From Flavobacteriaceae bacterium MAR_2010_188 (GTDB lineage Bacteria > Bacteroidota > Bacteroidia > Flavobacteriales > Flavobacteriaceae), in NCBI GenBank assembly GCA_900104375.1, contig LT629302.1, positions 124,001-188,000 of the forward strand: a DNA stretch of 64,000 bases. The letters run 5' to 3'. Below the pieces are notes generated by a model. That model saw only the letters and a program-made list of their open reading frames with translations. It had not been told where the DNA came from and did not search any database. The stretch's first letter is position 1; each line of letters starts with the position of its first letter. This document shows, in pieces, positions 55,758 through 64,000 of this stretch. A program made the translations under genes and the position numbers.

Positions 55758-56549
55758 ATGAAAGGATTTTACTATGGGATTACCATCTTTGGGTTAATCC
55801 TGTTATCTTCATGTGTGCCCCATAAGGATATAGTCTTATATCAAGAAAAGGGTACTGCCAACGATTCTCTTACTTTGTTGGTTGAAGAACAAAAAGCTTA
55901 CCGAGTGCAGATTGACGATATATTAAGTATTAGGGTAAAGGCACTTGATCAGGATAATGTAGCGATTTTTAATCCGATGGGTGAAACTACAAGCACCAAT
56001 TCCTCTTCAGGAGAAAGAGCATATTACGATGGTTTTATCGTGGATCTACACGGGCAAATACGTGTTCCCACTTTGGGATATATAAATGTTTTGGGATATA
56101 CAACCGAAGAAATAGCAAAAATGTTAGAAGATAGATTGTTAGAAGAACAATTCAAGGAAACCGCAAATATCTTCGTCACCGTAAGGTTAGCTGGACTTAA
56201 ATACACGACTAGTGGAGAAATAGGAAACGGCAAACAAGTTCTTTTTCAAGAACGAGTAAACATTATGGAGGCAATTGCTAATGCCGGAGGTATTAGTGAA
56301 TACGGAGATAGGTCCGATGTAATGATCATTCGCCAATATCCGATGGGTCAAAAAATTTACCATCTGGATATTACAGATGCAGATATATTTAACTCGCCCT
56401 ATTATTATATTCAACCCAACGATATGATTTATGTGAAACCTTTAAAACTGAAATCCCTTGGATTTGGTACTACTGGTTTACAAGGTTTAACTACGGTTAT
56501 GTCCTTAATTGGGATTTTAACGTCAGTAATAGTATTAGTTACAAGATAA
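55758..56549 (+). CDS. Wza-type polysaccharide export lipoprotein
   Basis: The outer-membrane or periplasmic polysaccharide export protein of a capsule/EPS system. The 263-residue protein has a lipoprotein signal (LLSSC, Cys19), a Poly_export domain (about 45-140: YRVQIDDILSIRVKALDQDN, GFIVDLHGQIRVPTLGYINV) and one SLBB domain (about 145-225: VTVRLAGLKYTTSGEIGNGK). A C-terminal hydrophobic segment (about 243-261) is present, a trait of Bacteroidota forms that lack the Wza octameric helix. The next gene, the tyrosine kinase/co-polymerase, starts at the very next base after the stop. Confidence 0.9.
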   Translation: MKGFYYGITIFGLILLSSCVPHKDIVLYQEKGTANDSLTLLVEEQKAYRVQIDDILSIRVKALDQDNVAIFNPMGETTSTNSSSGERAYYDGFIVDLHGQIRVPTLGYINVLGYTTEEIAKMLEDRLLEEQFKETANIFVTVRLAGLKYTTSGEIGNGKQVLFQERVNIMEAIANAGGISEYGDRSDVMIIRQYPMGQKIYHLDITDADIFNSPYYYIQPNDMIYVKPLKLKSLGFGTTGLQGLTTVMSLIGILTSVIVLVTR

Positions 56550-59030
56550 ATGGATTACGATGAAATAGAAGATAGAGAACCTCAAGGCGCAAGTTTTGAT
56601 TTTCGGGGATTTCTTTTTAAAGCACTTCATAATTGGAAATTGATTCTCCTTAGTATTGGGGTTGGGATGGTCGTTGCCTATATGATAAATGTTAGAAAAC
56701 AATACATCTATCAATTAGATTCATTGATTTCTGTTGAAAGCGAGCAAAATCCATTTTTTACCGCTAATACGAGTATTTCCTTTAACTGGGGCGGAGTCTC
56801 GGGAAAGGTCGGAAAAATAATGACTTCCATCAGGACCAGGACCCATAATGAGCTGGTAGTCGATTCGCTGGAATATTATATGGATTATTTTGTAGAAGGC
56901 AAATATCGCTTTGAAAATATCTATACTGCTGCACCTTTTATCTTTAATATCAATAAAAAAGCAGGTCAGATTATTTATGAACCTATCGGGATTACGATTC
57001 TTAATAATGAATCTTTTAGGGTAGATGCAAATTTTGAATATGCAGGTCGTCAAGTACAGCATTATTCTGATCGTCATATTTCTTCCGTGAGTGTCCCGGT
57101 AGGACCATTTTCTAAGACCTATAAATTTGGAGATTCTATTACGCTTCCTTTTTTAAACGGGGTCATTACTAAACGTCCAGAAAGGGCATTGATTCCAAAC
57201 AGTAAATATTTCGTCCAATTTTCCAATTTTGACTTGGTGGTAAATACTTATAAGGGAGCAGTAGCAATTGGTCCATTTTCTGGAAATTCTGGTGGAGTGC
57301 TAAGACTCTCAATGGTTGGGACTAACAAGGCGAAAATCGTGGATTATCTTAATGCAACCTCAGAGATACTAAGTAAGACGGAGTTAGAGAATAAAAACCA
57401 ATATGCCACAAACACTATAAAATTTATCGATAGTAGTCTTAATGCGGTTAACAATAACCTGCAGGATGTTAACGATGAGATGAACCAATTTAGAAGGGAC
57501 AACAAGGTATTTGATGTCAGTGCAGAAATGAGTGAAGTAACTTCTAAATTAAATCAGCTCGACCTTGAAAAGGAATTAGAAGAACAGAAATTAAATTATC
57601 TGGATAATCTTGAGACCTATCTTAGGACCAAGACAGATTATACCAATATTGCAGCACCCTCCTCAGTTGGTATAGAGGAAGGTAACATTTTAGGAAGTGT
57701 AGGCAAGATTACCCAAATGGCGATTGAGCGGCAGAATCTTGAATATTCAACAAAGGAAGATAGTCCACTGTTTAGGGAATTAGACAAGCGTATCGATGCC
57801 GAGAAAAACGTATTATTAGAAAGTATTCAGAGTACCGTGGCGACCATTCGGTTAACCATGCGAAATATCAATAGTAGGATTGCCAATTTAGAGTCACAAT
57901 TGATAGGCCTACCCGAAGATCAACAAGAGTTCTTAAAGATTCAAAGAAAGATGAACCTTAGCCAAGAGGCCTATAACGTATATCTAGCTAAAAGAGGGGA
58001 GGCGGCAATCGTTAAGGCCGCAAACGTCTCGGATATCTCGACCATAGATGCAGCCAAGGATATTGGTAATGGACCAATTGGGCCAAATACTACTCTAAAT
58101 TATATGATGGCTTTGATGGTTGGTTTCTTTTCACCGATGTTTTTGATTTTCGTCATTTATCTGTTGGATAATACCATCCACGGCTCGGATGAAGTAGAAA
58201 AATTATCGAATATTCCGATCATTGGTTTAATTGGTAAATATCCTTATCAAAATAATCTGGTAGTATTTGAAAAACCTAAATCTGCGGTAGCAGAATCTTT
58301 CCGTTCTATTAGATCATCACTCCAATTTTTTTATAGGAAAAATCAAAATAAAAAAGTAGGTAGGACCTTAATGGTTACCTCCTCGGTCAGTGGGGAAGGA
58401 AAGACTTTTTGCTCTATAAATATGGCTACGGTTTATGCACTTTCTGGGATGAAAACGGTTCTTCTAGGGCTCGATTTACGTAAACCAAAGATTTTTGGCG
58501 ATTTTGGGGTCGAAAATGACAAAGGGGTGGTAAATTATCTTATAGGTGAGTCAACCGTAGAGGATGTAATTATAGATACTGCAATAGAAAATCTGGACGT
58601 AATTATTTCTGGTCCCGTACCTCCAAATCCTTCAGAACTTTTAATGGGAGATGCGATGAACAGTCTTATTGCTGATTTACGAGAGAGATACGACATGATT
58701 GTTTTGGATACCCCACCAATGGGATTGGTGACCGATGCACAAGAATTGGCTGTGCATGCAGATGCGACCTTATTTATGGTAAGATTGGATTACACAAAAA
58801 AAGGTATGCTTGGGCTCATCAACGCTAAATATAAGAATGGAGAAATCAAGAATATCAGCTACGTCCTAAACTTCTATAAGCATAAGACCAATCATAATTA
58901 CGGATATGGCTATGGCTATGGTTATGGTTACGGCTATGGTTACGGAGTGTATGGAAATGCCTATCATGAAGACGATAAGAACATACCAATTATCAAGCGG
59001 GTGAAACGTTTTGCAAAAAGGTATCTTTGA
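56550..59030 (+). CDS. Wzc-type polysaccharide co-polymerase and BY-tyrosine kinase
   Basis: An 826-residue inner-membrane protein that controls chain length and export. Two membrane helices (about 30-47 and 518-540) frame a large periplasmic Wzz/GNVR domain with a coiled coil (300-480). The cytoplasmic BY-kinase domain has Walker A SSVSGEGKTF (611-620), Walker A' VLLGLDLRKPK (637-647) and Walker B IVLDTPP (717-723). The C-terminal tyrosine cluster (784-805) is a Gly-Tyr alternation with ten Tyr, the expected autophosphorylation site. It follows wza without a gap and is followed by a long heptamer repeat array. Confidence 0.94.
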   Translation: MDYDEIEDREPQGASFDFRGFLFKALHNWKLILLSIGVGMVVAYMINVRKQYIYQLDSLISVESEQNPFFTANTSISFNWGGVSGKVGKIMTSIRTRTHNELVVDSLEYYMDYFVEGKYRFENIYTAAPFIFNINKKAGQIIYEPIGITILNNESFRVDANFEYAGRQVQHYSDRHISSVSVPVGPFSKTYKFGDSITLPFLNGVITKRPERALIPNSKYFVQFSNFDLVVNTYKGAVAIGPFSGNSGGVLRLSMVGTNKAKIVDYLNATSEILSKTELENKNQYATNTIKFIDSSLNAVNNNLQDVNDEMNQFRRDNKVFDVSAEMSEVTSKLNQLDLEKELEEQKLNYLDNLETYLRTKTDYTNIAAPSSVGIEEGNILGSVGKITQMAIERQNLEYSTKEDSPLFRELDKRIDAEKNVLLESIQSTVATIRLTMRNINSRIANLESQLIGLPEDQQEFLKIQRKMNLSQEAYNVYLAKRGEAAIVKAANVSDISTIDAAKDIGNGPIGPNTTLNYMMALMVGFFSPMFLIFVIYLLDNTIHGSDEVEKLSNIPIIGLIGKYPYQNNLVVFEKPKSAVAESFRSIRSSLQFFYRKNQNKKVGRTLMVTSSVSGEGKTFCSINMATVYALSGMKTVLLGLDLRKPKIFGDFGVENDKGVVNYLIGESTVEDVIIDTAIENLDVIISGPVPPNPSELLMGDAMNSLIADLRERYDMIVLDTPPMGLVTDAQELAVHADATLFMVRLDYTKKGMLGLINAKYKNGEIKNISYVLNFYKHKTNHNYGYGYGYGYGYGYGYGVYGNAYHEDDKNIPIIKRVKRFAKRYL

Positions 59031-59033
59031 GGG

Positions 59034-59497
<464 letters not shown>

Positions 59498-59550
59498 GTT
59501 GAGAGTTCAACTATTTCCAAGGTAATTTAGCCTACAATGATGAATTTCCG

Positions 59551-59558
59551 TAGATTTG
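59551..59558 (+). promoter_or_regulatory. -7 element of the sugar dehydrogenase operon
   Basis: TAGATTTG is an exact TAnnTTTG match, 31 nt before the ATG at 59590 and 53 nt after the heptamer array. Confidence 0.5.
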
Positions 59559-59589
59559 TCGACACTTTTAAAAATTTGTTGCCAAGGAT

Positions 59590-60879
59590 ATGAATAATCA
59601 AAAAATTGCAGTCATCGGCTTAGGTTATGTTGGCTTACCGCTAGCTGTTGAATTCGCTAAGAAATATCCAGTTATCGGATTTGATATAGACGAAAAAAGA
59701 ATCAGTCAATTAAGACAAGGTCACGATAGAACTTTAGAAGTCGAGGAGGAGGATCTTAAAAAAGTACTGAATCAATGCAATGATAGTTCTATCGGTCTTT
59801 GTATCACTAAGGACTTAGAAGATTTAAAATCTGCAAGTATCTATATTATAACAGTTCCAACTCCTACTGACGAACTTAATAAACCAATTTTTACTCCCTT
59901 AATTTCAGCGAGTAATACCGTAGGGAAAGTACTAAAAAAAGAAGATATTGTTATCTACGAATCTACCGTTTATCCTGGGGTAACTGAAGATATCTGTGTT
60001 CCGATACTGGAAAAACAATCAGGATTAAAATATAACCAAGACTTTTTTGCGGGATATTCTCCAGAACGGATTAATCCGGGGGACAAGGTGCATACCGTTA
60101 CTAAAATCCTAAAGGTAACTTCGGGTTCTACCCCAGAAATTGCTAAAGTGGTAGACGATTTATATAAAACTATCATCACTGCGGGTACACATCTAGCGCC
60201 ATCGATAAGAGTGGCAGAAGCGGCTAAAGTCATAGAAAATTCTCAAAGGGATATCAATATTGCCTTTGTGAATGAACTTTCAAAAATATTCAGAATTTTA
60301 GACATCGATACCTCTGCCGTTTTAGAAGCAGCAGGTACTAAATGGAATTTCATCAATTTTTCTCCCGGTCTTGTTGGCGGTCATTGTATTGGCGTAGATC
60401 CTTACTATTTGGCGCAAAAAGCGATTGAAAGTGGTTATAATCCAGAGATTATTTTGGCCGGTCGTAAAATGAACGATAGCATGGGCGGTTATGTAGCTCA
60501 GGAGACCGTCAAAATGATGATTAAAAAAGGCGCTAGGATCAAAGGAGCAAAAGTCTTGGTCTTGGGAATTACCTTTAAGGAAAATTGTCCTGACATTAGA
60601 AATTCGAGGGTTATCGATATAATTAAGGAGTTTAATTCTTTTCAGTGTGATGTAGATGTCTATGATCCTTGGGCATCGCAAGAAGAGGTTAAACATGAGT
60701 ATGGATTGGATTTACTCTGCGAAGCAAATGAGTTGCATCATGATTACGATGCAGTGGTGCTAGCTGTATCCCATAAACAATTCTTAGATTTAGATTTGGA
60801 CAAATTAAAATCGGATATCTGTGTTGTGTTTGATGTAAAATCCCATTTCCCGAAGGAAAGTGTTGATGCCAGATTATAA
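59590..60879 (+). CDS. Nucleotide-sugar 6-dehydrogenase (TviB/WbpO-like)
   Basis: Oxidises a UDP-HexNAc to the uronic acid with two NAD+; TviB-type enzymes act on UDP-GlcNAc. The 429-residue protein has the NAD-binding GLGYVGLPLAVEFAKK (10-25), VPTPTDELNKP, GYSPERINPGD and the catalytic Cys266 in GGHCIGVDPYYLAQKA. Its C-terminal UDP-binding domain is intact. The stop overlaps the start of the epimerase gene (TAATG), as in tviB-tviC, so the pair most likely makes UDP-GalNAcA for the polysaccharide. Substrate choice between UDP-GlcNAc and UDP-Glc is inferred from this pairing. Confidence 0.9.
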   Translation: MNNQKIAVIGLGYVGLPLAVEFAKKYPVIGFDIDEKRISQLRQGHDRTLEVEEEDLKKVLNQCNDSSIGLCITKDLEDLKSASIYIITVPTPTDELNKPIFTPLISASNTVGKVLKKEDIVIYESTVYPGVTEDICVPILEKQSGLKYNQDFFAGYSPERINPGDKVHTVTKILKVTSGSTPEIAKVVDDLYKTIITAGTHLAPSIRVAEAAKVIENSQRDINIAFVNELSKIFRILDIDTSAVLEAAGTKWNFINFSPGLVGGHCIGVDPYYLAQKAIESGYNPEIILAGRKMNDSMGGYVAQETVKMMIKKGARIKGAKVLVLGITFKENCPDIRNSRVIDIIKEFNSFQCDVDVYDPWASQEEVKHEYGLDLLCEANELHHDYDAVVLAVSHKQFLDLDLDKLKSDICVVFDVKSHFPKESVDARL

Positions 60880-61859
60880 TGTTTGAAACTTCCTATCACA
60901 GTTCAGACCTTTCAAAATTCACTTTCCTTGTAACGGGAGGTGCTGGCTTTATAGGTTCTAATCTTGTAGAATATTTGCTGAAATATGATGCAAAACTGGT
61001 CCGGGTTCTCGATAACTTTTCAACCGGATTTAAGAAAAACCTTGAACCATTTCTTAATCTTCCAAATTTCGAGCTTCTAGAAGGTGATATTCGGGATGTT
61101 GATACCTGTAACAAAGCAGTGGCTGGAATTGACTATGTTCTCCACCAAGCTGCCTTGGGGTCGGTGCCAAGGTCAATTAATGATCCAATTACCTCTAACG
61201 ATGTAAATGTTACCGGTCACTTAAACATGTTGGTCGCGGTTAAGGATAGTGCGGTGAAAAGGATGGTATATGCCGCATCTAGCTCCACTTATGGGGATAG
61301 CAAATCCCTTCCCAAAGTAGAGACGAAGATTGGCAAACCTTTATCCCCCTATGCGGTTACTAAATATGTTAATGAACTTTACGCTGATGTTTTCTTTACC
61401 ACTTATGGTACCGATACCGTTGGTCTAAGATATTTTAATGTATTTGGTCCAAGGCAAAGTCCTACTGGAGCTTATGCCGCAGTAATCCCACTGTTTATGC
61501 AGGCTTTAAAAGATGGTAAATCACCAAAAATTAATGGAGATGGCGGGCAGACCAGGGACTTTACCTTTGTAGAAAACGCAGTTCAGGCCAATATAAAAGC
61601 GATGTTTGCCCCTAAGGAAGCTGCTAATAATATCTTTAACATTGCATACGGAGATAGAATTAGTGTTAATGAATTATGGGATACTCTAAAATATAAAGCA
61701 GAATCTAGCTTAAAAGCCATACACGGACCCGATAGAAAAGGCGACGTTCGGGATTCTTTAGCCGATATTTCCAAAGCTGCAACTATGATTGGTTATAAGC
61801 CAGAATTTTCGACAAAGCAAGGTCTCGATATTACCTGGAAACACTTTATAGCTAATTAG
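60879..61859 (+). CDS. UDP-HexNAc(A) C4-epimerase (TviC/WbpP-like)
   Basis: A 326-residue extended SDR enzyme. VTGGAGFIGSNLVEYLL (18-34) binds NAD; RVLDNFSTGFKKNLEPF, AASSSTYGDS and Tyr158-Lys162 (SPYAVTKYVNE) form the active site; NVFGPRQSPTGAYAAVIPLF is typical of WbpP/TviC enzymes that accept N-acetylated substrates. The N-terminal extension of about 15 residues is also a feature of that group. It is co-translated with the dehydrogenase before it. Predicted reaction: UDP-GlcNAcA to UDP-GalNAcA. Confidence 0.88.
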   Translation: MFETSYHSSDLSKFTFLVTGGAGFIGSNLVEYLLKYDAKLVRVLDNFSTGFKKNLEPFLNLPNFELLEGDIRDVDTCNKAVAGIDYVLHQAALGSVPRSINDPITSNDVNVTGHLNMLVAVKDSAVKRMVYAASSSTYGDSKSLPKVETKIGKPLSPYAVTKYVNELYADVFFTTYGTDTVGLRYFNVFGPRQSPTGAYAAVIPLFMQALKDGKSPKINGDGGQTRDFTFVENAVQANIKAMFAPKEAANNIFNIAYGDRISVNELWDTLKYKAESSLKAIHGPDRKGDVRDSLADISKAATMIGYKPEFSTKQGLDITWKHFIAN

Positions 61860-61861
61860 AA

Positions 61862-62869
61862 ATGGGTAATATTGATATAGATGCTAAAATCTATGTTGAC
61901 CCATCATGTGATATTCTCTATTCCTCTTTCTATATTTATGGACTTCAACAAGTTTATGGCAAAAAGCAAATCAAATTCATCTCCAAATACTTTAAGGATT
62001 TTAAACACGATAATCACTTTTTTGCCTTTGTAGTAGTTAATAACAAGAGCATAAAAAAAATCATCATCGATTTTACCGATTCTAGCAACATCGATGAAAA
62101 AGTTTTAAACTGGTGTGATGTTTATGGCAAGATAAATCTAGAAGAAAACTTAGAATACTCAGAAAAAATTGTCGCAATTGGTCCTAGTTTTGGAATTCAG
62201 ATTTACAACCCCATTGAAACCGTATTTATTGCGATTAAAAATTTTATAAAATCGTCTTCACGGATACCTAATAAGAGAAGGTTCTTTTCAGACTATAGAT
62301 CCCAGCTTAAGAGGCCCAGCTACAGTGACTATTTACCGGAAAGGACTAAACCTAACTTCATATTTTTTTTGAGTTCTTTATGGAAAAGAGAAATCTCTAC
62401 CAACAGCTACCGGTCTAATTTTATAAAAGCCTGCAAAGAAAACCAAAACATAGAATTTAAGGGGGGTTTTGCTCCTAGGTCTAAAAATGATATTCAAGGA
62501 TTTGAAGAAAATACTCTGGGGGATAGAATGAGCATTGACGAATATCTTCATAACACCAAGTTATCTATCCTTGTATTTAATACCCCAGCCGTAAAATCTT
62601 GTCATGGCTGGAAACTTGCGGAATTCTTATGTTTGGGTAAGGCCATAATTACAACACCTTTAAGCAGGGTGATGCCTGGCTCAATTATAGCGGGAGTGCA
62701 TTATCTGCAATCGGATGGCTCTAAATCTGACATTTCCCTGAAAATTGAAAGTTTAGTTAATGATTCAGCTAAAAGGCTGGCCTTGGAAACCAATGCCCGA
62801 AAATATTTTATGGAAAATCTAGAACCTAAAATCGTGATCCAAAAGTTATTAAGTATGTGTAGTGAATAA
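61862..62869 (+). CDS. Glycosyltransferase-like protein of the polysaccharide locus
   Basis: A 335-residue cytoplasmic protein starting 2 nt after the epimerase stop. I do not recognise a named family in the N-terminal half. The C-terminal part (about 230-335) resembles a GT-B sugar-nucleotide domain: LSILVFNTPAVKSCHGWKLA, EFLCLGKAIITTPL and a final helix pair, like the E-x7-E zone of family 4-type transferases but without the clear acidic pair. A role in building the repeat unit is inferred from its place between sugar-nucleotide and export genes. The acceptor and sugar are unknown. Confidence 0.6.
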   Translation: MGNIDIDAKIYVDPSCDILYSSFYIYGLQQVYGKKQIKFISKYFKDFKHDNHFFAFVVVNNKSIKKIIIDFTDSSNIDEKVLNWCDVYGKINLEENLEYSEKIVAIGPSFGIQIYNPIETVFIAIKNFIKSSSRIPNKRRFFSDYRSQLKRPSYSDYLPERTKPNFIFFLSSLWKREISTNSYRSNFIKACKENQNIEFKGGFAPRSKNDIQGFEENTLGDRMSIDEYLHNTKLSILVFNTPAVKSCHGWKLAEFLCLGKAIITTPLSRVMPGSIIAGVHYLQSDGSKSDISLKIESLVNDSAKRLALETNARKYFMENLEPKIVIQKLLSMCSE

Positions 62870-62945
62870 TTAGATTAATTCTTTGGTAATTACTTAATAT
62901 TTAGTCTATACAAATAATTATATTCGCCCTAAGCCAAAATTATTT

Positions 62946-63791
62946 ATGCCTTTAGAAACTCGGGTTTACGAAAAGGAGAACAATATAAAATTACTTACTC
63001 ATCTAAAAGATAGTATAGTTGATTTTAAAAATTCCTTGTTCTTATCAAAGCAGTTGGCTACAAGGGATATTCAATCCCAATATAAGCAATCCTACTTAGG
63101 GATTATTTGGGCCTTTTTAACCCCGATCACCACGGCTGCGGTATGGATATTTTTAAATAAATCTGGGATCATTAACCTTACCGATACTGGCGTACCATAC
63201 CCAGTCTACGCTTTCACTGGCACTTTGCTTTGGTCAGTACTAATCGACTCGATTAATTCTCCGACCGCCAGCACCAATGCGGCGCGCTCTATTCTAGCCA
63301 AAGTTAACTTCCCCAAGGAAGCCTTGATCTTATCCGGAATATATAAGCTACTTTTCAATACTTCTATCAAGATTGTTTTATTATTGGTTTTTATAGTGTT
63401 TTATGGAGTAGGATTAAATTGGTCCTTACTTTTATTCCCATTTGCCTTACTAGGCATCGTATTTTTTGGTACATCCTTAGGAATGCTAATAACACCGATA
63501 GGCATGTTGTATAACGACGTAGGGAAAATTATTGGCCTAGGTATGCGTTTTTTGATGTATGCCGCGCCGGTAGTTTATATTGTACCCAAATCAGGTATAA
63601 TGAAAACAATAATGGAGCTAAATCCACTTACCCCACTAATTTCTGTTTCTAGAGCACTGGCGGTAGGTTCTGAAATATATTATTTTGAATATTACATTTG
63701 GGTATTAGTCTTTTCTATTCCTGTTTTCTTTATCTCATTGATGTTTTATCGACTATCAATCCCTATAATTGTAGAACGCTCCAATGGATAA
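62946..63791 (+). CDS. ABC-2 type polysaccharide export permease (Wzm-like)
   Basis: A 281-residue inner-membrane protein with six predicted helices. The amphipathic N-terminal segment and first helix carry the family pattern (LATRDIQSQYKQSYLGIIWA, then FLTPITTAAVWIFL), and the C-terminal loop YAAPVVYIVPKSG and LNPLTPLISVSRAL is typical of O-antigen/capsule exporters. It works with the ATPase whose gene starts 8 bp inside its 3' end. The exporter moves a completed or lipid-linked glycan across the inner membrane. Confidence 0.92.
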   Translation: MPLETRVYEKENNIKLLTHLKDSIVDFKNSLFLSKQLATRDIQSQYKQSYLGIIWAFLTPITTAAVWIFLNKSGIINLTDTGVPYPVYAFTGTLLWSVLIDSINSPTASTNAARSILAKVNFPKEALILSGIYKLLFNTSIKIVLLLVFIVFYGVGLNWSLLLFPFALLGIVFFGTSLGMLITPIGMLYNDVGKIIGLGMRFLMYAAPVVYIVPKSGIMKTIMELNPLTPLISVSRALAVGSEIYYFEYYIWVLVFSIPVFFISLMFYRLSIPIIVERSNG

Positions 63792-64000
63792 TCAAGGCAA
63801 AGGCGAAATTTTAGTACAAGTTGAGCATCTCTCAAAAAAATTCTGCAAGGATTTACGAACCAGTTTGTGGTATGGACTTAAAGATTTATACCATAATATA
63901 ACGGGCAATAAGGATGAACGATTATTAAGAGAAAAAGAGTTTTGGGCATTGCAAGATATTGATTTTGAATTACGTAGAGGGGAATGCCTAGGACTTATTG
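63784..64000 (+). CDS. Polysaccharide ABC exporter ATPase (Wzt-like), N-terminus
   Basis: The start ATG (63784) overlaps the end of the permease gene by 8 bp and the frame runs off the right edge after 72 codons. The visible part (ILVQVEHLSKKFCKDLRTSL, then EFWALQDIDFELRRGECLGL) is the start of a Wzt/TagH-type ATP-binding domain just before the Walker A. Whether it has the C-terminal carbohydrate-binding domain of Wzt cannot be seen. Confidence 0.88.
   Translation, partial: MDNQGKGEILVQVEHLSKKFCKDLRTSLWYGLKDLYHNITGNKDERLLREKEFWALQDIDFELRRGECLGLI

Overview
The window is a 64-kb piece of a chromosome from a member of the Bacteroidota, almost certainly a marine-type Flavobacteriaceae. The evidence is: low G+C; many promoters of the Bacteroidota type (TTG, about 19 nt, TAnnTTTG) and few Shine-Dalgarno sites; a bacillithiol enzyme (BshC); a subtilase ending in a type IX secretion (T9SS) sorting domain; a large SecA without the C-terminal zinc motif; and the block rel-fur-purA-OstA. 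No rRNA, tRNA, transposase, phage gene or CRISPR array was seen. Species cannot be assigned from the sequence alone.

Region 1 (1-15.6 kb, minus strand) is a long housekeeping run. In transcription order it holds an M14 metallopeptidase, an envelope protein with a carboxypeptidase-like regulatory domain, Rel (p)ppGpp synthetase/hydrolase, a Fur-family repressor, PurA, an OstA/LptA-like protein, a class III aminotransferase, a TPR protein, two tandem DUF368 (PopT-type) undecaprenyl-phosphate transporters, AroE and the start of a DUF349-type protein. Region 2 (15.7-32.4 kb, plus strand) holds bshC, guaA, a LysM protein, a DUF922 protease-like protein, pyrG, yidC, a YwqK/MORN protein, mnmA, the T9SS-exported subtilase, a nitronate monooxygenase-like protein, a MATE exporter, a small acidic protein and a PAP2 phosphatase.

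Region 3 (32.3-38 kb) holds an ArnC/LAB_N/ArnT-like lipid glycosylation trio, a sugar-nucleotide epimerase, MeaB and a DUF2911 protein. Region 4 (38.2-41.6 kb) is an ECF sigma factor operon with a membrane-anchored partner and a secreted protein rich in Trp-Gly repeats, then a LytM/M23 protein. Region 5 (41.6-46 kb) is a four-gene gluconate operon: lipoprotein lactonase, gluconokinase, 6-phosphogluconate dehydrogenase and GntP permease. Region 6 (46-55.7 kb) holds secA, a DUF2795 protein, a PduO-type cobalamin adenosyltransferase, a LolD/MacB-like ATPase, an orphan DUF559 nuclease inside a repeat array, a methyltransferase and a Uup-type ABC-F protein. Region 7 (55.7-64 kb) begins a capsule/exopolysaccharide locus: Wza, Wzc, TviB- and TviC-like enzymes (predicted to make UDP-GalNAcA), a glycosyltransferase-like protein, Wzm and the start of Wzt.

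Two non-coding features stand out. First, five copies of a roughly 190-bp hairpin-rich repeat (51588-52827) surround the DUF559 nuclease gene. They alternate in two subtypes, arranged A-B-nuclease-A-B-B'. Second, three intergenic arrays (50656-50746, 53686-53775, 59034-59497) keep a strict 7-nt register while the heptamer itself drifts. Both are within 9 kb of each other, next to the polysaccharide locus, and are the best candidates for something undescribed.
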